Positions 1-26,589 of a stretch of DNA of 50,248 nucleotides are shown here, in pieces. The translations under genes and the position numbers were made by a program. Source of the stretch: Paulinella micropora (Eukaryota > Cercozoa > Imbricatea > Euglyphida); assembly GCA_009731375.1 (NCBI GenBank), contig BJOX01000298.1:26737-76984 (forward strand), written 5' to 3'. Below the pieces are notes generated by a model that was given only the letters and a program-made list of their open reading frames with translations, was not told the origin of the DNA and did not search any database. The stretch's first letter is position 1. Each line of letters begins with the position of its first letter.

Positions 1-45
1 GTGGTGGAATGACTGGAGGGGGAAGAAGAGAGGAAGGAGAAGACT

Positions 46-3000
46 GTGAAGTTTAACCCTAAAGTCACAGTGCTTTCTAATGCTGTTGTGCAGACTTGCC
101 AACGCTTCCTCTATGTGAAAACAAAGATGTGGGTTACACAGAGACTGCAGCCCCAAGGTAGTCTCATACCCGTTCATACAGCACGGTTACCAATGATAAC
201 TGATGCAAATAGGAAGGCGAGACTTGCGATGGAGGCGAGGAGGCCAATGGCAGACGTATCGCCTCGGCCAAGCAAACAACCACGAACAGACTCAATGTCT
301 ACGGTCGCGGCGGGTGGCGAGCAAAAAGACAATGTGTGTACTCAAGTACCACAAGACAATGTCGCTCAAATAGTAAACGCACCAGTACCGCAGAATAATA
401 AAAATGTTAATGAGGTGAAGCAGGAGGAGAAGAAGGAGGAGTTGAAAAACTTAGAGACAAGACTCCAAAATTTGGAACGTAAAGTTCTTGTTCTCGCAGC
501 CAATATACACAGGCCCGATGCTCTGTGTTATACGGAACTTTATTGTGAAACATTGAAGACAATATTAAAAGTTGGTAATGATACGATGGCGAATATTAAT
601 ATTGTCGGCAGGAAGTTTTTTAATCGATACCGGGACTGGGTGGACGGAAATATGAAAAAGTCAACGGGCACTCTCAAAGGAGTGAGCAGCCGGACGGATA
701 TCACGGGAATCATCACACTGACCTTTAAATTGAAATCCGCACGAGTATACCGTATGGACCTCTATGTCGTCCCCGGTTACCACGGGTCAATATTACTATC
801 GTATGACCAATTGGCTACGATGGGGGCTGTGATTGATTGCGCCGCACGGCGAGTGATATATGGAGTAAAAAGAGGAGAAGAGAACGATATTGATCCCTTC
901 AACGCTACTGACTCTTATGAGGCTTATGAGCTGAGTCTAGCGACGGATCACAAAAAGATGGCCATCGCACATGAGGCACTTGAGGTGTACGTTCACCCCC
1001 ATGTCGTAAGACCGGATGAACTGTCCTGGACCGACAATTGGGAATCCCAAGTGTGCACTGTCACAGTTCCGACATGCCATTGGGACAAAAAGTCTATTGA
1101 TGACTTAATCGAGAAGCGAAAGGAGGAGATTATATGTGTCGCACAAAGAAGCCCGTCGTTGGCGAGATTCGCGGAAGGAGTAGGAACAGATGTCCATATT
1201 ACTAACGGATACTGTTTCCATGCGAAAGTAGGAGAAGAAAAAAGGGAGGCGTTTGTACCAAGGAGAACGGGGCGAATCCCGGATACTCCACCAGAAACTA
1301 TTAAAAGTTTTATTACTGATTTCTGGGGTGACGAGCCCACGTGGCCGCGTTCACTGTCTGAAGTGAAGAAATGCTTACGGACTTTATTCGAAAATAATAA
1401 GCCGTATACTATTATCCTGCCATATAATGAGAAGGCGATATGGGCGCAGGAAATAAGGGACCGGCTTATTGATCATCCTATACCGGTACCCTCTCGCAAG
1501 CAACAGCTAGTGGTGGCTTGTCGTATGGGAACTCGTGAGCAGAGCAGTGCATACAAGCGGAAGCTCAGAGACCTCGACAAGTTGAAATTGATACCGCAAG
1601 CATTCACATGCTTTGATGGTTTTTACACCCGTAAAGCTCCTTTGCAATACGCGAGACTCATTGACATGCTGGTGGAGCTCGGTAAAGATGATGAGCCGGA
1701 CACGGTCACGTATGAAAAGACGGGCCTAGATGATGTCTCGGAAGAGGACTTAGGCTTGGAGGAGGACAGAGAACCCCTCAAGCAGCATAAGCAGATGTCT
1801 GATGAAGATTTTCAAGAGGCGGCGCGGAAAATATTGGAAGAAGGAGTAGGCACGGAGAAGGAGAAGGAGCTTTTAAAAGCCAAATTAGAGGCGAACAAGG
1901 AAATTTTTGACCCTCCACATGCAGGTGGTGTCAAGCCTGAAGATTTCACTGCGGTTATTTACAAAATACCGGGTGCGGAGCCGTCACCGGCACCACGAAG
2001 GGCGAATTTGAGTATACATGAGGCGAAGATAGCGGAGGAGCTAGCAAGACAGCTGCTCAATGAGGACTTTATTGAGAGATCAACATCCTCAATAGTCTCA
2101 CAACCGAGAATAGTGCCGAAGCCAGGAGGAGAATGGCGCCTGACAGTTAACTATGCTCGTGTTAACAAGGTGCTGGAGGAAGAGAGAAATCCTCTCCCGA
2201 CATTAGAAGAAGGAAGGAGAGTACTGCGGAATGCAAAATTCTATTCGGTCATTGACCTTAAGAATGGCTTCTGGCAGATACCACTGGAGGAAAAGTCCAG
2301 ATGGCTGACGGCGTTTGTGGTGGGTATGGAAATATACCAATGGAAAGTGCTTCCGATGGGCCTCAAGCAAGCCCCAGGACTTTTCCAGAAGGCGATGCAG
2401 AAGATGTTGAGCAGTCAGTACGATGATTTGTCTGACGGTGGCTTTATGAGAAGGCGGGGACAGAAGGCGGGAGAATATGCATTTTGCTATATCGATGACA
2501 TTATCGTATACTCTAACACAATGGAGGAGCATATCGATCATTTGTCCGATATATTCAGGCGCATCGGAGCTTTTGGCCTGAAGTGCAATCTAAAGAAGTG
2601 TCAACTTGCCAAGACGAGTGTGACATACTTAGGGTACGAGATCTCCCATAATCGAGTCTCGATATCCAAAGAGAAGAGGGAGGAGATTATGAATCGACCG
2701 ATACCGAAGAACCGCACTGAATTGCACTCATTCCTTGCGATGGCGCAATACTATAGCCAGTTTATACCCGATTGGGGTGCAACACGGGCTAAAGTGGAGA
2801 AAATGATAGATTTTGGAGACTTTGAGAAGTGGGACGAAGAGGCTTTGCAAGCGTTTCATGCGCTCAAAGATCTCATTTACAAAGACCCGAAAGACGGAGG
2901 ACTGGTGTTAACGATGCCCGACTTTACGAAACAATTCGTAGTCGATACAGACGCATCTAAGTTTGCGATTGGGGCTGTATTACAACAAGAGGATGAGGAG

Positions 3001-5826
3001 AAGAAATTACGCCCAATCATGTTTATTAGTAGGAAGTTGTGTGCGGCGGAGAGAAACTATTGCACAAGGCAAAGAGAGGCGTTGGCGGTAGTATGGGCCC
3101 TCAAGAGGCTCAGAGAGTATTTGTGGGGAGGACCTCAATTTACTGTCAGAACTGATCATCATAACCTGTTATGGTTGATGAATCATGAACAGACGGGACG
3201 GCTGGCGCGGTGGCAAGCGTTCTTGTCTTGTTTCGATTTTACAATGGTCCATCTACCGGGAAAGCGAAATGTGGTCGCTGATAGCCTCTCTAGGCTAGAG
3301 TTTAACTCAGAAGTATCGGCGTTGGTGTCCACGGTGGAGATGGAAGACTTGTCCACTGACAAGGTGTATGAGGTCAGCCACATTGAGGCGATGGAGATGG
3401 CGAGTGGAGTCCGATATGACCGCACAGGTCTACGGTACAGTCCACAAGGCCCGGATCACGGGATATGTTGTGAGCTACATACCCAGGAGGACGCTGAGTG
3501 GTCCTATGAGGTATATGAGAATGCGAAGGCGAACATAAGAGAGGAAGAGGAGACGCAGGAAGTTTATGCGGAGCCTCCTCAAGAGCGGAGAAGTGACCTA
3601 GACGATGACCCGGAAAGAATCGGGGTACGGCTAGAAGATGGTACTATCCATATAGCCTCGCCTACCGCATGGAGGCAACAACAGGCTCAAGATCCGGAGT
3701 TTAAAGAACTGATACAGTTATATCAGAACCCGGATGAGCTACGGATGACGAAAGCGATCAAAGATCAGATGAAGGAGATGGGATGGAGAGATGGTCTACT
3801 GTGGTACAAGGGCCTTCACGGTCGCTATGCGTCACAGCCGGACAAATGGACCCTTTGGGTACCGGAGAGTCTGAGACGATTTATATTTGTCGCAGCCCAC
3901 AATTGCCCACTTTTGGCGCATCCGGGTCGACAACGAACTCATATGTTCGTAGCGAGGCGATTCTGGTGGAAGAAGATGAAGGAGGAGATAGATCAGGCGG
4001 TGGATGCATGCATCCCGTGCAAGATAAACAAAACACCACTGAAGGCAAATTTCGGCCTGATTGGCGAATTTCCTCTTCATGCGGGGATGTTTGAGTTTAT
4101 ACACATTGATCATGTGGGACCTTTCCCAGAATCGAAGGATGGTTACAAATACCTCCTTACGGCTATTGACAGAGCCACCAACTATGTGTGGATCATCCCT
4201 GTCAAAGACGTTACCGGCAAGACGACGGCCGAGGCGCTGATCGATAGGATCATCTCACAGATCGGAGTACCAAGAAAGATATGTTCTGATCGAGGCTCGG
4301 ACTTTAATAACGAGGTCATCGACAAACTATCTAAGTATTACGGGATGAAATGGCAATATGTTACTGCCTATAACCCGCGAGCAAATGGGAAAATCGAGCG
4401 GGTACACAGACCCCTCAAAGCCTCGCTAAAGATGTATTGCACGAAGAAGGAGAATCAAAGAGCATGGGTCGAGGCAGCACCATCATTTGCGTTTGCAATG
4501 AACTGTCTACCCTCTACGGCGTTAGGAGGCTCGAAGAGCTCAATCTCGCCATATCAGTTAGTATATGGGCGTGAGCCTGATATCCCGACTTCGCTCCTTC
4601 ACCCAAAAGACACTTGGGCGGATGCGGATGAGTTGTTTGGGATGAGACTTAGAGTGAAGATGGAGGCGGAACAAATAGTCAGGGCGCATAGAGAGGCGGA
4701 GCGCCGAAAGACTGATGCTGAAGGGGTGCGACAAGCGCACTTGGATCAGATCAAGTTCCAGGTCGGGGATATTGTACTATTGTACCATCCTCAAGTCCCG
4801 AAGGGAGTCAGCTCTAAGCTGTTCACTCACTGGAAAGGACCTTATCAGATTATGGAACAGACGGGACCTCTGAATTACAAGATCAGGGGTAGAGGGAAGG
4901 TGCAAATTGTGAATGTAAGAAGGCTGATTAAGTATGATCCCTTCTTACTGGAAGATGAATCCGTTGAGGAGGCGTTAAAACGGATGAAGGATGATTTCAA
5001 AGAGGTGCCGCCCATCCACAAGGAGGCTGGCATAGACCAAGACGATGCTTATCGGGCACCGATAGCTGAGAAGGAGGAGAGTGAGGTGGACAGCAAGGAG
5101 AAGACTGACCGCATAAGCGCGGTGGGGACTCAGTCCAAGTCTCCGCGAGAGCATAGCGGAAAGAAGGAGAAGATCACAGAGGCGCAGCTAAGGAGAGCGC
5201 GGAATGATCTTATCAACGACCAACCGAGGAAGGCGATGAGGTCGATGAGATCAAAGGACGTCCACCAGGAGGAGGAGGGGACGGACACTGACCCAAACGC
5301 GGGCAACGTTGAGATTGTCCATGAGCGATGGAAGGAAGGCGATGCGATAGCAACCATCGCATGGGTGAAAAATGTTTTCTATCTGATGAGACCAGCGGAA
5401 CAACATGTCGCTGATGACACTCTCTCAGACTTATACTTGATGCGGGTCGTGGCGGTCCCACGACAGATGCGTGTCACACGGACACTCAAAATATCATCAG
5501 CCGCAAAGATAGTACAACCGATACTCCAGTTCTGGAGAAGTATGGACCCGGTTGAGGATCCAAAGGCAAGACATTATCTGCCAGTATATAAAGACGCAAA
5601 AAGTCTCGAGACATGGGATGATACAATTACTCCCAGAGACAAGGATTACACTGCGTGGACCATTCAGACACTGCCAAGAGGAGTGCTTGATGTCCCTTTT
5701 GAATTATCGTTGGGCGGAATCCCTAATAAGATCTGGGACATTCTCGAACAGTCAAAGTTCGATCTGACTTTTGTTGGTGGTCCTCCACCAGGCAAAGAAA
5801 TCCGCGCCAGACGACGAAGGCAGTGA
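46..5826 (+). CDS. Ty3/gypsy retrotransposon pol polyprotein (5' end outside window)
   Basis: This is one uninterrupted frame of 1926 codons. It is open back to base 13, just after an in-frame TGA at 10-12, so base 46 (GTG) is nominal and the N-terminus and gag boundary are unknown. Domains in order: a retropepsin-like region (residues about 176-265) with DTM where DTG or DSG is usual, followed by an ILLSYDQLATMGAVIDC strand; reverse transcriptase (about 650-900) with VIDLKNGFWQIPL (D737) and the YIDD box (D817, D818); RNase H (about 960-1090) with VDTDAS (D967, D969) and RTDHHN; an integrase HHCC zinc finger ending CIPC near 1322; an integrase core with D1355, D1415 and E1451, giving the D,D-35-E spacing; and an integrase C-terminal GD..LLY fold (about 1573-1640). 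A charged linker and a tail (about 1740-1926) of unknown function follow. The PR-RT-RH-IN order identifies Ty3/gypsy. The intact frame suggests a recently active copy. Confidence 0.95.
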   Translation: MKFNPKVTVLSNAVVQTCQRFLYVKTKMWVTQRLQPQGSLIPVHTARLPMITDANRKARLAMEARRPMADVSPRPSKQPRTDSMSTVAAGGEQKDNVCTQVPQDNVAQIVNAPVPQNNKNVNEVKQEEKKEELKNLETRLQNLERKVLVLAANIHRPDALCYTELYCETLKTILKVGNDTMANINIVGRKFFNRYRDWVDGNMKKSTGTLKGVSSRTDITGIITLTFKLKSARVYRMDLYVVPGYHGSILLSYDQLATMGAVIDCAARRVIYGVKRGEENDIDPFNATDSYEAYELSLATDHKKMAIAHEALEVYVHPHVVRPDELSWTDNWESQVCTVTVPTCHWDKKSIDDLIEKRKEEIICVAQRSPSLARFAEGVGTDVHITNGYCFHAKVGEEKREAFVPRRTGRIPDTPPETIKSFITDFWGDEPTWPRSLSEVKKCLRTLFENNKPYTIILPYNEKAIWAQEIRDRLIDHPIPVPSRKQQLVVACRMGTREQSSAYKRKLRDLDKLKLIPQAFTCFDGFYTRKAPLQYARLIDMLVELGKDDEPDTVTYEKTGLDDVSEEDLGLEEDREPLKQHKQMSDEDFQEAARKILEEGVGTEKEKELLKAKLEANKEIFDPPHAGGVKPEDFTAVIYKIPGAEPSPAPRRANLSIHEAKIAEELARQLLNEDFIERSTSSIVSQPRIVPKPGGEWRLTVNYARVNKVLEEERNPLPTLEEGRRVLRNAKFYSVIDLKNGFWQIPLEEKSRWLTAFVVGMEIYQWKVLPMGLKQAPGLFQKAMQKMLSSQYDDLSDGGFMRRRGQKAGEYAFCYIDDIIVYSNTMEEHIDHLSDIFRRIGAFGLKCNLKKCQLAKTSVTYLGYEISHNRVSISKEKREEIMNRPIPKNRTELHSFLAMAQYYSQFIPDWGATRAKVEKMIDFGDFEKWDEEALQAFHALKDLIYKDPKDGGLVLTMPDFTKQFVVDTDASKFAIGAVLQQEDEEKKLRPIMFISRKLCAAERNYCTRQREALAVVWALKRLREYLWGGPQFTVRTDHHNLLWLMNHEQTGRLARWQAFLSCFDFTMVHLPGKRNVVADSLSRLEFNSEVSALVSTVEMEDLSTDKVYEVSHIEAMEMASGVRYDRTGLRYSPQGPDHGICCELHTQEDAEWSYEVYENAKANIREEEETQEVYAEPPQERRSDLDDDPERIGVRLEDGTIHIASPTAWRQQQAQDPEFKELIQLYQNPDELRMTKAIKDQMKEMGWRDGLLWYKGLHGRYASQPDKWTLWVPESLRRFIFVAAHNCPLLAHPGRQRTHMFVARRFWWKKMKEEIDQAVDACIPCKINKTPLKANFGLIGEFPLHAGMFEFIHIDHVGPFPESKDGYKYLLTAIDRATNYVWIIPVKDVTGKTTAEALIDRIISQIGVPRKICSDRGSDFNNEVIDKLSKYYGMKWQYVTAYNPRANGKIERVHRPLKASLKMYCTKKENQRAWVEAAPSFAFAMNCLPSTALGGSKSSISPYQLVYGREPDIPTSLLHPKDTWADADELFGMRLRVKMEAEQIVRAHREAERRKTDAEGVRQAHLDQIKFQVGDIVLLYHPQVPKGVSSKLFTHWKGPYQIMEQTGPLNYKIRGRGKVQIVNVRRLIKYDPFLLEDESVEEALKRMKDDFKEVPPIHKEAGIDQDDAYRAPIAEKEESEVDSKEKTDRISAVGTQSKSPREHSGKKEKITEAQLRRARNDLINDQPRKAMRSMRSKDVHQEEEGTDTDPNAGNVEIVHERWKEGDAIATIAWVKNVFYLMRPAEQHVADDTLSDLYLMRVVAVPRQMRVTRTLKISSAAKIVQPILQFWRSMDPVEDPKARHYLPVYKDAKSLETWDDTITPRDKDYTAWTIQTLPRGVLDVPFELSLGGIPNKIWDILEQSKFDLTFVGGPPPGKEIRARRRRQ

Positions 5827-7353
5827 CAAAGAAACTATTTTTCTTTATGCGTCTCAAATAAACTGATTGATTGCCCACGGCGTATCATGATTTGATCATG
5901 CATCATCAGTTATCAATATGAATATTAAAAAGACTCAGTGATATAACTTGGCATTCGATCGCAACATACGAGTGCGAAAGGTCGATCGACGATGATACTA
6001 CACCGTATACGGGGATCGCTAGTGTATTGAGCGATGGTGTTCCCGGGTATGACCCTTTCCAAGTCCTGGGATGATGTTCTCGAAAATGAAATGTTCTCTG
6101 AAACTTTCATTAAATTATTTTTTACGATAGATTATATACTGTCGTACCTGAGCACGGTCAATCTCTACTTGTGTCGGTATATCGCAGGGTCGGGTACATA
6201 CACCTCGACTTCGGATATAGCTATTAGGACTGGCCCCCTAATACTATATCATAGGATATCCGCCTTATACAAGGGTATGTCATTAAAAAAGACAATGTAC
6301 TTACGATCTCCCTGTGAATAATAATAATAATAATGATAATGATAAGAAGAAGAAGGAGATCAAAGGGGGAATCGTACTACAGCACCACGTTGCTTGTATT
6401 TTTTTATTAATTGTACGTTTGTTCTTGACATACTGCCAAAAAAAAAAAGAAAAAAAAAGAAATTGAGGGGAAGGAGTTCAAAATTTACAAGAAACCTCGG
6501 AGAATCCGCTTTGACGTGCCGTATGAGGATATATTTATCGTCTTTTAGCGTCTATCCGTGGGTCGATGCGCTGTGTGGCATGACTCCATAGCGCATACTA
6601 TTTGCAGAAAGAAATCAGAAGGTGTATGACGAAAATGCTATTTCCGTCATAAAATCGGGAGGGGGTACTGTAGGCATCACCCCCCGGATAGCCGGTAAAA
6701 AATACCTTTTCCTGGTGACAGGTGCACCAGCTTGTTTTTCAGTATTATTTGTCCGGATTGGACCTGATGCCATTTTATTCCTGGTCTGTTGCCGTTTTCC
6801 TTTTTGGCTTCACTGAGCTAATATAACGAGACATCATTCTCATTCTTGAGGACTGTGTTTGGTTGTATTACCGACTTTTTACGAGCTATCGTTGGGGGCA
6901 TTACAGACTGGAGCTGGCCCGTAGTAAGTCCCTTAAGAGTCCGAGCCTTGCCCGGGGACGCCCCGGCGCCTGGGAGACGAATACCGGTAAACCGGCACTC
7001 AGAGAGCATCTCTAGCTAACCAAAACATGGTAAAGTTGCATTGGTGACACCAATGCCACCCCAGATCAGTAATTCACACCTACTCCGTGTCACTGTCAAT
7101 CTCTCTCTAACCGTCAAACTAACGTAAATACCGGTTATGAGTCTGAATCGTTGTGGCTGAACAGGGGATAGAGCTGGAAGTAGCTCTGGCTGTCGGCGGC
7201 AGAGGATACGAGTGAGACTACGGGTCAGAAGGACATCAACAGGAACGGTTTAGGGGTTTGGATATATTATAATTTATAATAATTTTTTAACGCGAAAACT
7301 TTTTATAAGACTCTGACATACTTGCCACTCGTCTCAGCAGATCAGAACCGCGG
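5827..7353. other. Region between the Ty3 element and the GARS 3' end
   Basis: No gene is recognised here. The 3' non-coding region and 3' LTR of the upstream Ty3 element should lie here, but the other LTR is outside the window, so boundaries cannot be set. It holds a short AAT/GAT repeat near 6319-6345 and an A-rich run near 6438-6460. It also ends just past the GARS stop codon, so the GARS polyadenylation region lies in its right part (about 7250-7353, AT-rich). Confidence 0.5.
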
Positions 7354-22717
<15,364 letters not shown>

Positions 22718-22718
22718 G

Positions 22719-22826
22719 TGATGTTAGGAGATATGTACAAGGAGTACAAAAGGAACAAAAAAGAAATGTGACTGATGTCAGGAGATATGTTAAAGGATTA
22801 CAAAAGGACCAAAGAAGAAATGTGAA
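22719..22826. repeat. 54-bp direct tandem duplication
   Basis: Two copies, starting at about 22719 and 22773, share GATGT(T/C)AGGAGATATGT and the end AAGAAATGTGA, with a few substitutions. Confidence 0.85.
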
Positions 22827-22830
22827 AAGA

Positions 22831-22832
<2 letters not shown>

Positions 22833-22872
<40 letters not shown>

Positions 22873-22988
22873 GAATTTCTTTCATTCCTTCTTTCTTTCT
22901 TTGCTTTTTTCTTTCTTTCTTTATTTCTTTCTTTTCTTTTCTTTTCTTTCTTCTTTTCTTTTCTTTCTTTTCTTTCTTTTCTTTCTTT

Positions 22989-23024
<36 letters not shown>

Positions 23025-23033
23025 TCCTTCATC
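22833..23033. repeat. (TTTC)n array
   Basis: About 200 bp of TTTC units with TTTTC variants. A short AAAG array follows at 23070-23105. Confidence 0.95.
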
Positions 23034-23479
23034 ATCCAGAACCTGTGCAAATTGATTTTCATCAATAAAAGAAAGAAAGAAAGAAAGAAGAGAGAAAGAA
23101 AGAAAGCACTTATTAAAAGTCAGCGAAACGGAATGTGTAATAGAAAAACATGTATATAAATCGATTATGAGCGAGCAAAATATAAACAGTCAACATTATG
23201 CATGATAGAAATAAATATGAGTATAACGTTTAGCGTTCACAAAAGCAAGTTAGAGTGTATGAGTGATGAGAAGGAGATACAACTAAACATATACACAAAG
23301 AGCAAAAAGGAAATCAAAGTAGTTATACAGAGAAAACCCAAAATGATTTCTGTTCTTCGTTCGTTCGTTCGTTCATTCATTCATTCATTCATTTATTCAT
23401 TCATTTTGTTGTTATTGTTCTTGATGCTGATGCTGCTTTTGCTGCTTTTGCTGTTGTTGCTGTTGTTGCAGTATATATT

Positions 23480-23701
23480 GCCGTTCTTCTTCTTCTTCTT
23501 CTTCTTCTTCTTCTTTCTTCTTTCTTCTTCTTCTTCTTCTTCTTCTTCTTCTTCTTCTTCTTCTTCTTCTCCTTTCTTCTTCATCATCATCATCTTCTTC
23601 TTCTTCTTCTTCTTCTTCTTCTTCTTCTTCTTCTTCTTCGTCTTCTTCTTCTTCTTCTTCTTCTTCTTCTTCTTCTTCTTCTTCTTCTTCTTCTTCTTCT
23701 T

Positions 23702-23732
<31 letters not shown>

Positions 23733-23743
23733 ACTTCTTCTTA

Positions 23744-23774
<31 letters not shown>

Positions 23775-24339
23775 CTTCTTCTCCTNNNNNNNNNNNNNNN
23801 NNNNNNNNNNNNNNNNNNNNNNNNNNNNNNNNNNNNNNNNNNNNNNNNNNNNNNNNNNNNNNNNNNNNNNNNNNNNNNNNNNNNNNNNNNNNNNNNNNNN
23901 NNNNNNNNNNNNNNNNNNNNNNNNNNNNNNNNNNNNNNNNNNNNNNNNNNNNNNNNNNNNNNNNNNNNNNNNNNNNTTCTTCTTCTTGTTCTTCTTCTTG
24001 TTCTTCTTCTTGTTCTTCTTCTTGTTCTTCTTCTTGTTCTTCTTCTTGTTGTTCTTCTTCTTCTTCTTCTTCTTCTTCTTCTTCTTCTCCTCCTCCTCCT
24101 TCTTCTTCTTCTTCTTCTTCTTCTTCTCCTCCTCCTCCTCCTCCTCCTTCTCCTCCTCCATCTCCATCTCCATTTCCTTCTCCTTCTCCTTCTCCTTCTC
24201 CGTCTCCTTCTCCTTCTCCTTCTCCTTCTTCTTCTTCTTCTTCTTCTTCTTCTTCTTCTTCTTCTTCTTCTTCTTCTTCTTCTTTTTCTTCTTCTTCTTC
24301 CTCTCCTCCAACTCCTCCTCCTCTTCCTCTTCTTCTTCT

Positions 24340-24380
<41 letters not shown>

Positions 24381-25307
24381 TTCTTCTTCTTCTTCTTCTT
24401 CTTCTTCTTCTTCTTCTTTTTCTTCTTCTTCTTCTTCTCCATCTTCTCCATCTTCTCCTTCTTCTTCTCTTCTTTTCTTCTTCTTCTTCTTCTTCTTCTT
24501 CTTCTTCTTCTTCTTCTTCTTCTTCTTCTTCTTCTTCTTCTTCTTCTCTTTCTTCTCTCCTTCTTCTTCTTTTCTTTTTCTTGTTCTTCTTTTTCTTCTT
24601 CTTCTTCGTCTTCTTCTTCTTCTTCTTCTTCGTCTTCTTCTCCTCCTCCTCCTCCTCCTCCTTTCTTCTTCTTCTTCTCCTTCTCCTTCATCTCCATCTC
24701 CTTCTCCATCTCCTTCTCCTTCTCCTTCTCCTTCTACTTCCCCTTCTCCTTCTCCTTTTCCTTCTTCTTCTTCTTCTTCTTCTTCTTCTTCTTCTTCTCC
24801 TTCTTTTTCTTCTTCTTCTTCTTCTTCTTCTTCTTCTTCTTCCTCTTCTCCTTCTCCTTCTTCTCCTTCTCCTTCTCCCGCTTCTTCTTCTTCTTCTTCT
24901 TCTTCTTCTTCTTCTTCTTCTTCTTCTTCTTCTTCTTCTTCTTCTTCTTCTTCTTCTTCTCCTTCTCCTTCTCCTACTCCTCCTCCTCCTCCCTCTCCAT
25001 CTCCTTCTCCTTTACTTTCTCCTTCACTTTCTCCTTCTCCTTCTTCTGCTCCTGCTCCTACTCCTTCTTCTTCTTCTTCTTCTTCTTCTTCTTCTTCTTC
25101 TTCTTCTTCTTCTTCTTCTTCTTCTTCTGCTCCTTCTGCTCCTTCTGCTCCTTCTGCTCCTTCTGCTCCTCTGCTTCTTCTTCTTCTTCTTCTTCTTCTT
25201 CTTCTTCTTCTTCTTCTTCTTCTTCTTCTTCTTCTTCTTCTTCTTCTTCTTCTTCTCCTTCTTCTCCTTCTTCTTCCTCTACTCCTCCTTCTCCTTCTCC
25301 TTCTCCT

Positions 25308-25342
<35 letters not shown>

Positions 25343-26162
25343 TTCTTCTTCTCCTGCTCCTGCTCCTCCTCCTCCTTCACCCCCTCCTGCTCCTTCTCCT
25401 TCTCCTTCTCCTCCTCCTCCTCCTCCTCCTCCTCCTTCTTCTTCTTCTTCTTCTTCTTCTTCTTCTTCTTCTTCTTCTTCTTCCTCCTTCTTCTTCCTTC
25501 TTCCTCCTTCCTTCTCTTCTTCCTCTTCTTCTTTCTCTTCCTCTTCTTTCTCCTTCTCTTCTTCCTCCTCCTCTTCCTCCTCTTCTTCCTCTTCCTCTTC
25601 CTTCTCTTCCTCTTCCTCACCCTCCTCTTCCTCATCCTCTTCTTCCTCATCCTCTTCTTCCTCATCCTCTTCTTCCTCATCCTCCTCTTCCTCATCCTCC
25701 TCTTCCTCATCCTCCTCTTCCTCCTCCTCCTCCTCCTCTTCCTCCTCCTCCTCCTCCTCCTCCTCCTCTTCCTCTTCCTCTTCCTCCTCCTCTTCCTCCT
25801 CCTCTTCCTCCTCCTCTTCCTCCTCCTCTTCCTCCTCTTCCTCCTCCCTTTCCTCCTCCTCCTCCTCCTCCTCCTCCTCCTCCTCCCCNNNNNNNNNNNN
25901 NNNNNNNNNNNNNNNNNNNNNNNNNNNNNNNNNNNNNNNNNNNNNNNNNNNNNNNNNNNNNNNNNNNNNNNNNNNNNNNNNNNNNNNNNNNNNNNNNNNN
26001 NNNNNNNNNNNNNNNNNNNNNNNNNNNNNNNNNNNNNNNNNNNNNNNNNNNNNNNNNNNNNNNNNNGCTCCTCTTCCTCCTCTTCGCTCCTCTTCCTCCT
26101 CTTCGCTGCTCCTCCTCCTTCTCCTCCTCCTCCTCATCCGTCATCCTCCTCCTCCCTCCTCT
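23480..26162. repeat. 2.7-kb polypyrimidine (CTT)n/(CTC)n tract with two gaps
   Basis: Nearly all bases are C or T on the + strand, in CTT units on the left passing to CTC-rich units on the right, with rare GTT, CAT and GCT interruptions. N runs lie at 23786-23976 and 25889-26066. The long 'open frames' here (poly-Ser, Leu, Phe, Glu, Lys or Arg) arise only from the triplet period. Confidence 0.97.
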
Positions 26163-26403
26163 TCCTGCTGCTGCTGCTTGTCTCCCAAAGCTTCTCCTAA
26201 AGTCTCACTGGATTTCTGCATGAGTTGTCGCACTCTCTTTCAATATTGGAGTACGGCTAGCGAAATCGTGTCATGACGCTCTAGCAGAGGCATATCACAA
26301 CTCTTACATAAGATAAAGCACACTCCTGCGCTGGTTTGGTAGGCTGGCAAAGCCTGAAGTGGGTGCATCGTCGTGTACCCTGCCTTCATTTTGAACCTCG
26401 CTC

Positions 26404-26589
26404 ATGGGTGAAGAGAATGACGACGACGACGATGACGACTATGTTCCTTATTACGAACGGAGTTCTAAACCGTTGTATGATGAACTCATAAGGGCAGCTT
26501 ATTCTCAGAGACCCTTCCCCTTTTACTTATATTATCCGATCAAGGACTTCATAGATAACTGCACACGCCGGTTTCGCAAGCCGTGTTAA
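26404..26589 (+). CDS. Small open frame of unknown meaning
   Basis: It has 61 codons from ATG, with an acidic run of aspartates (residues 6-12) and then a tyrosine-rich stretch. No family is recognised. It stands alone between the polypyrimidine tract and non-coding sequence. The acidic run comes from GAC/GAT triplets, so a chance frame is likely. Confidence 0.2.
   Translation: MGEENDDDDDDDYVPYYERSSKPLYDELIRAAYSQRPFPFYLYYPIKDFIDNCTRRFRKPC

Noticed and set aside
6034-6321. Host gene between the Ty3 element and GARS
   Set aside because: The frames are short, have no motif, and the interval is expected to hold the Ty3 3' end.
23986-26223. Very long open frames (up to 745 codons) of poly-Ser, Leu, Phe, Glu, Lys or Arg
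   Set aside because: They follow directly from a CTT/CTC triplet repeat, exist in several frames on both strands and cross N gaps.
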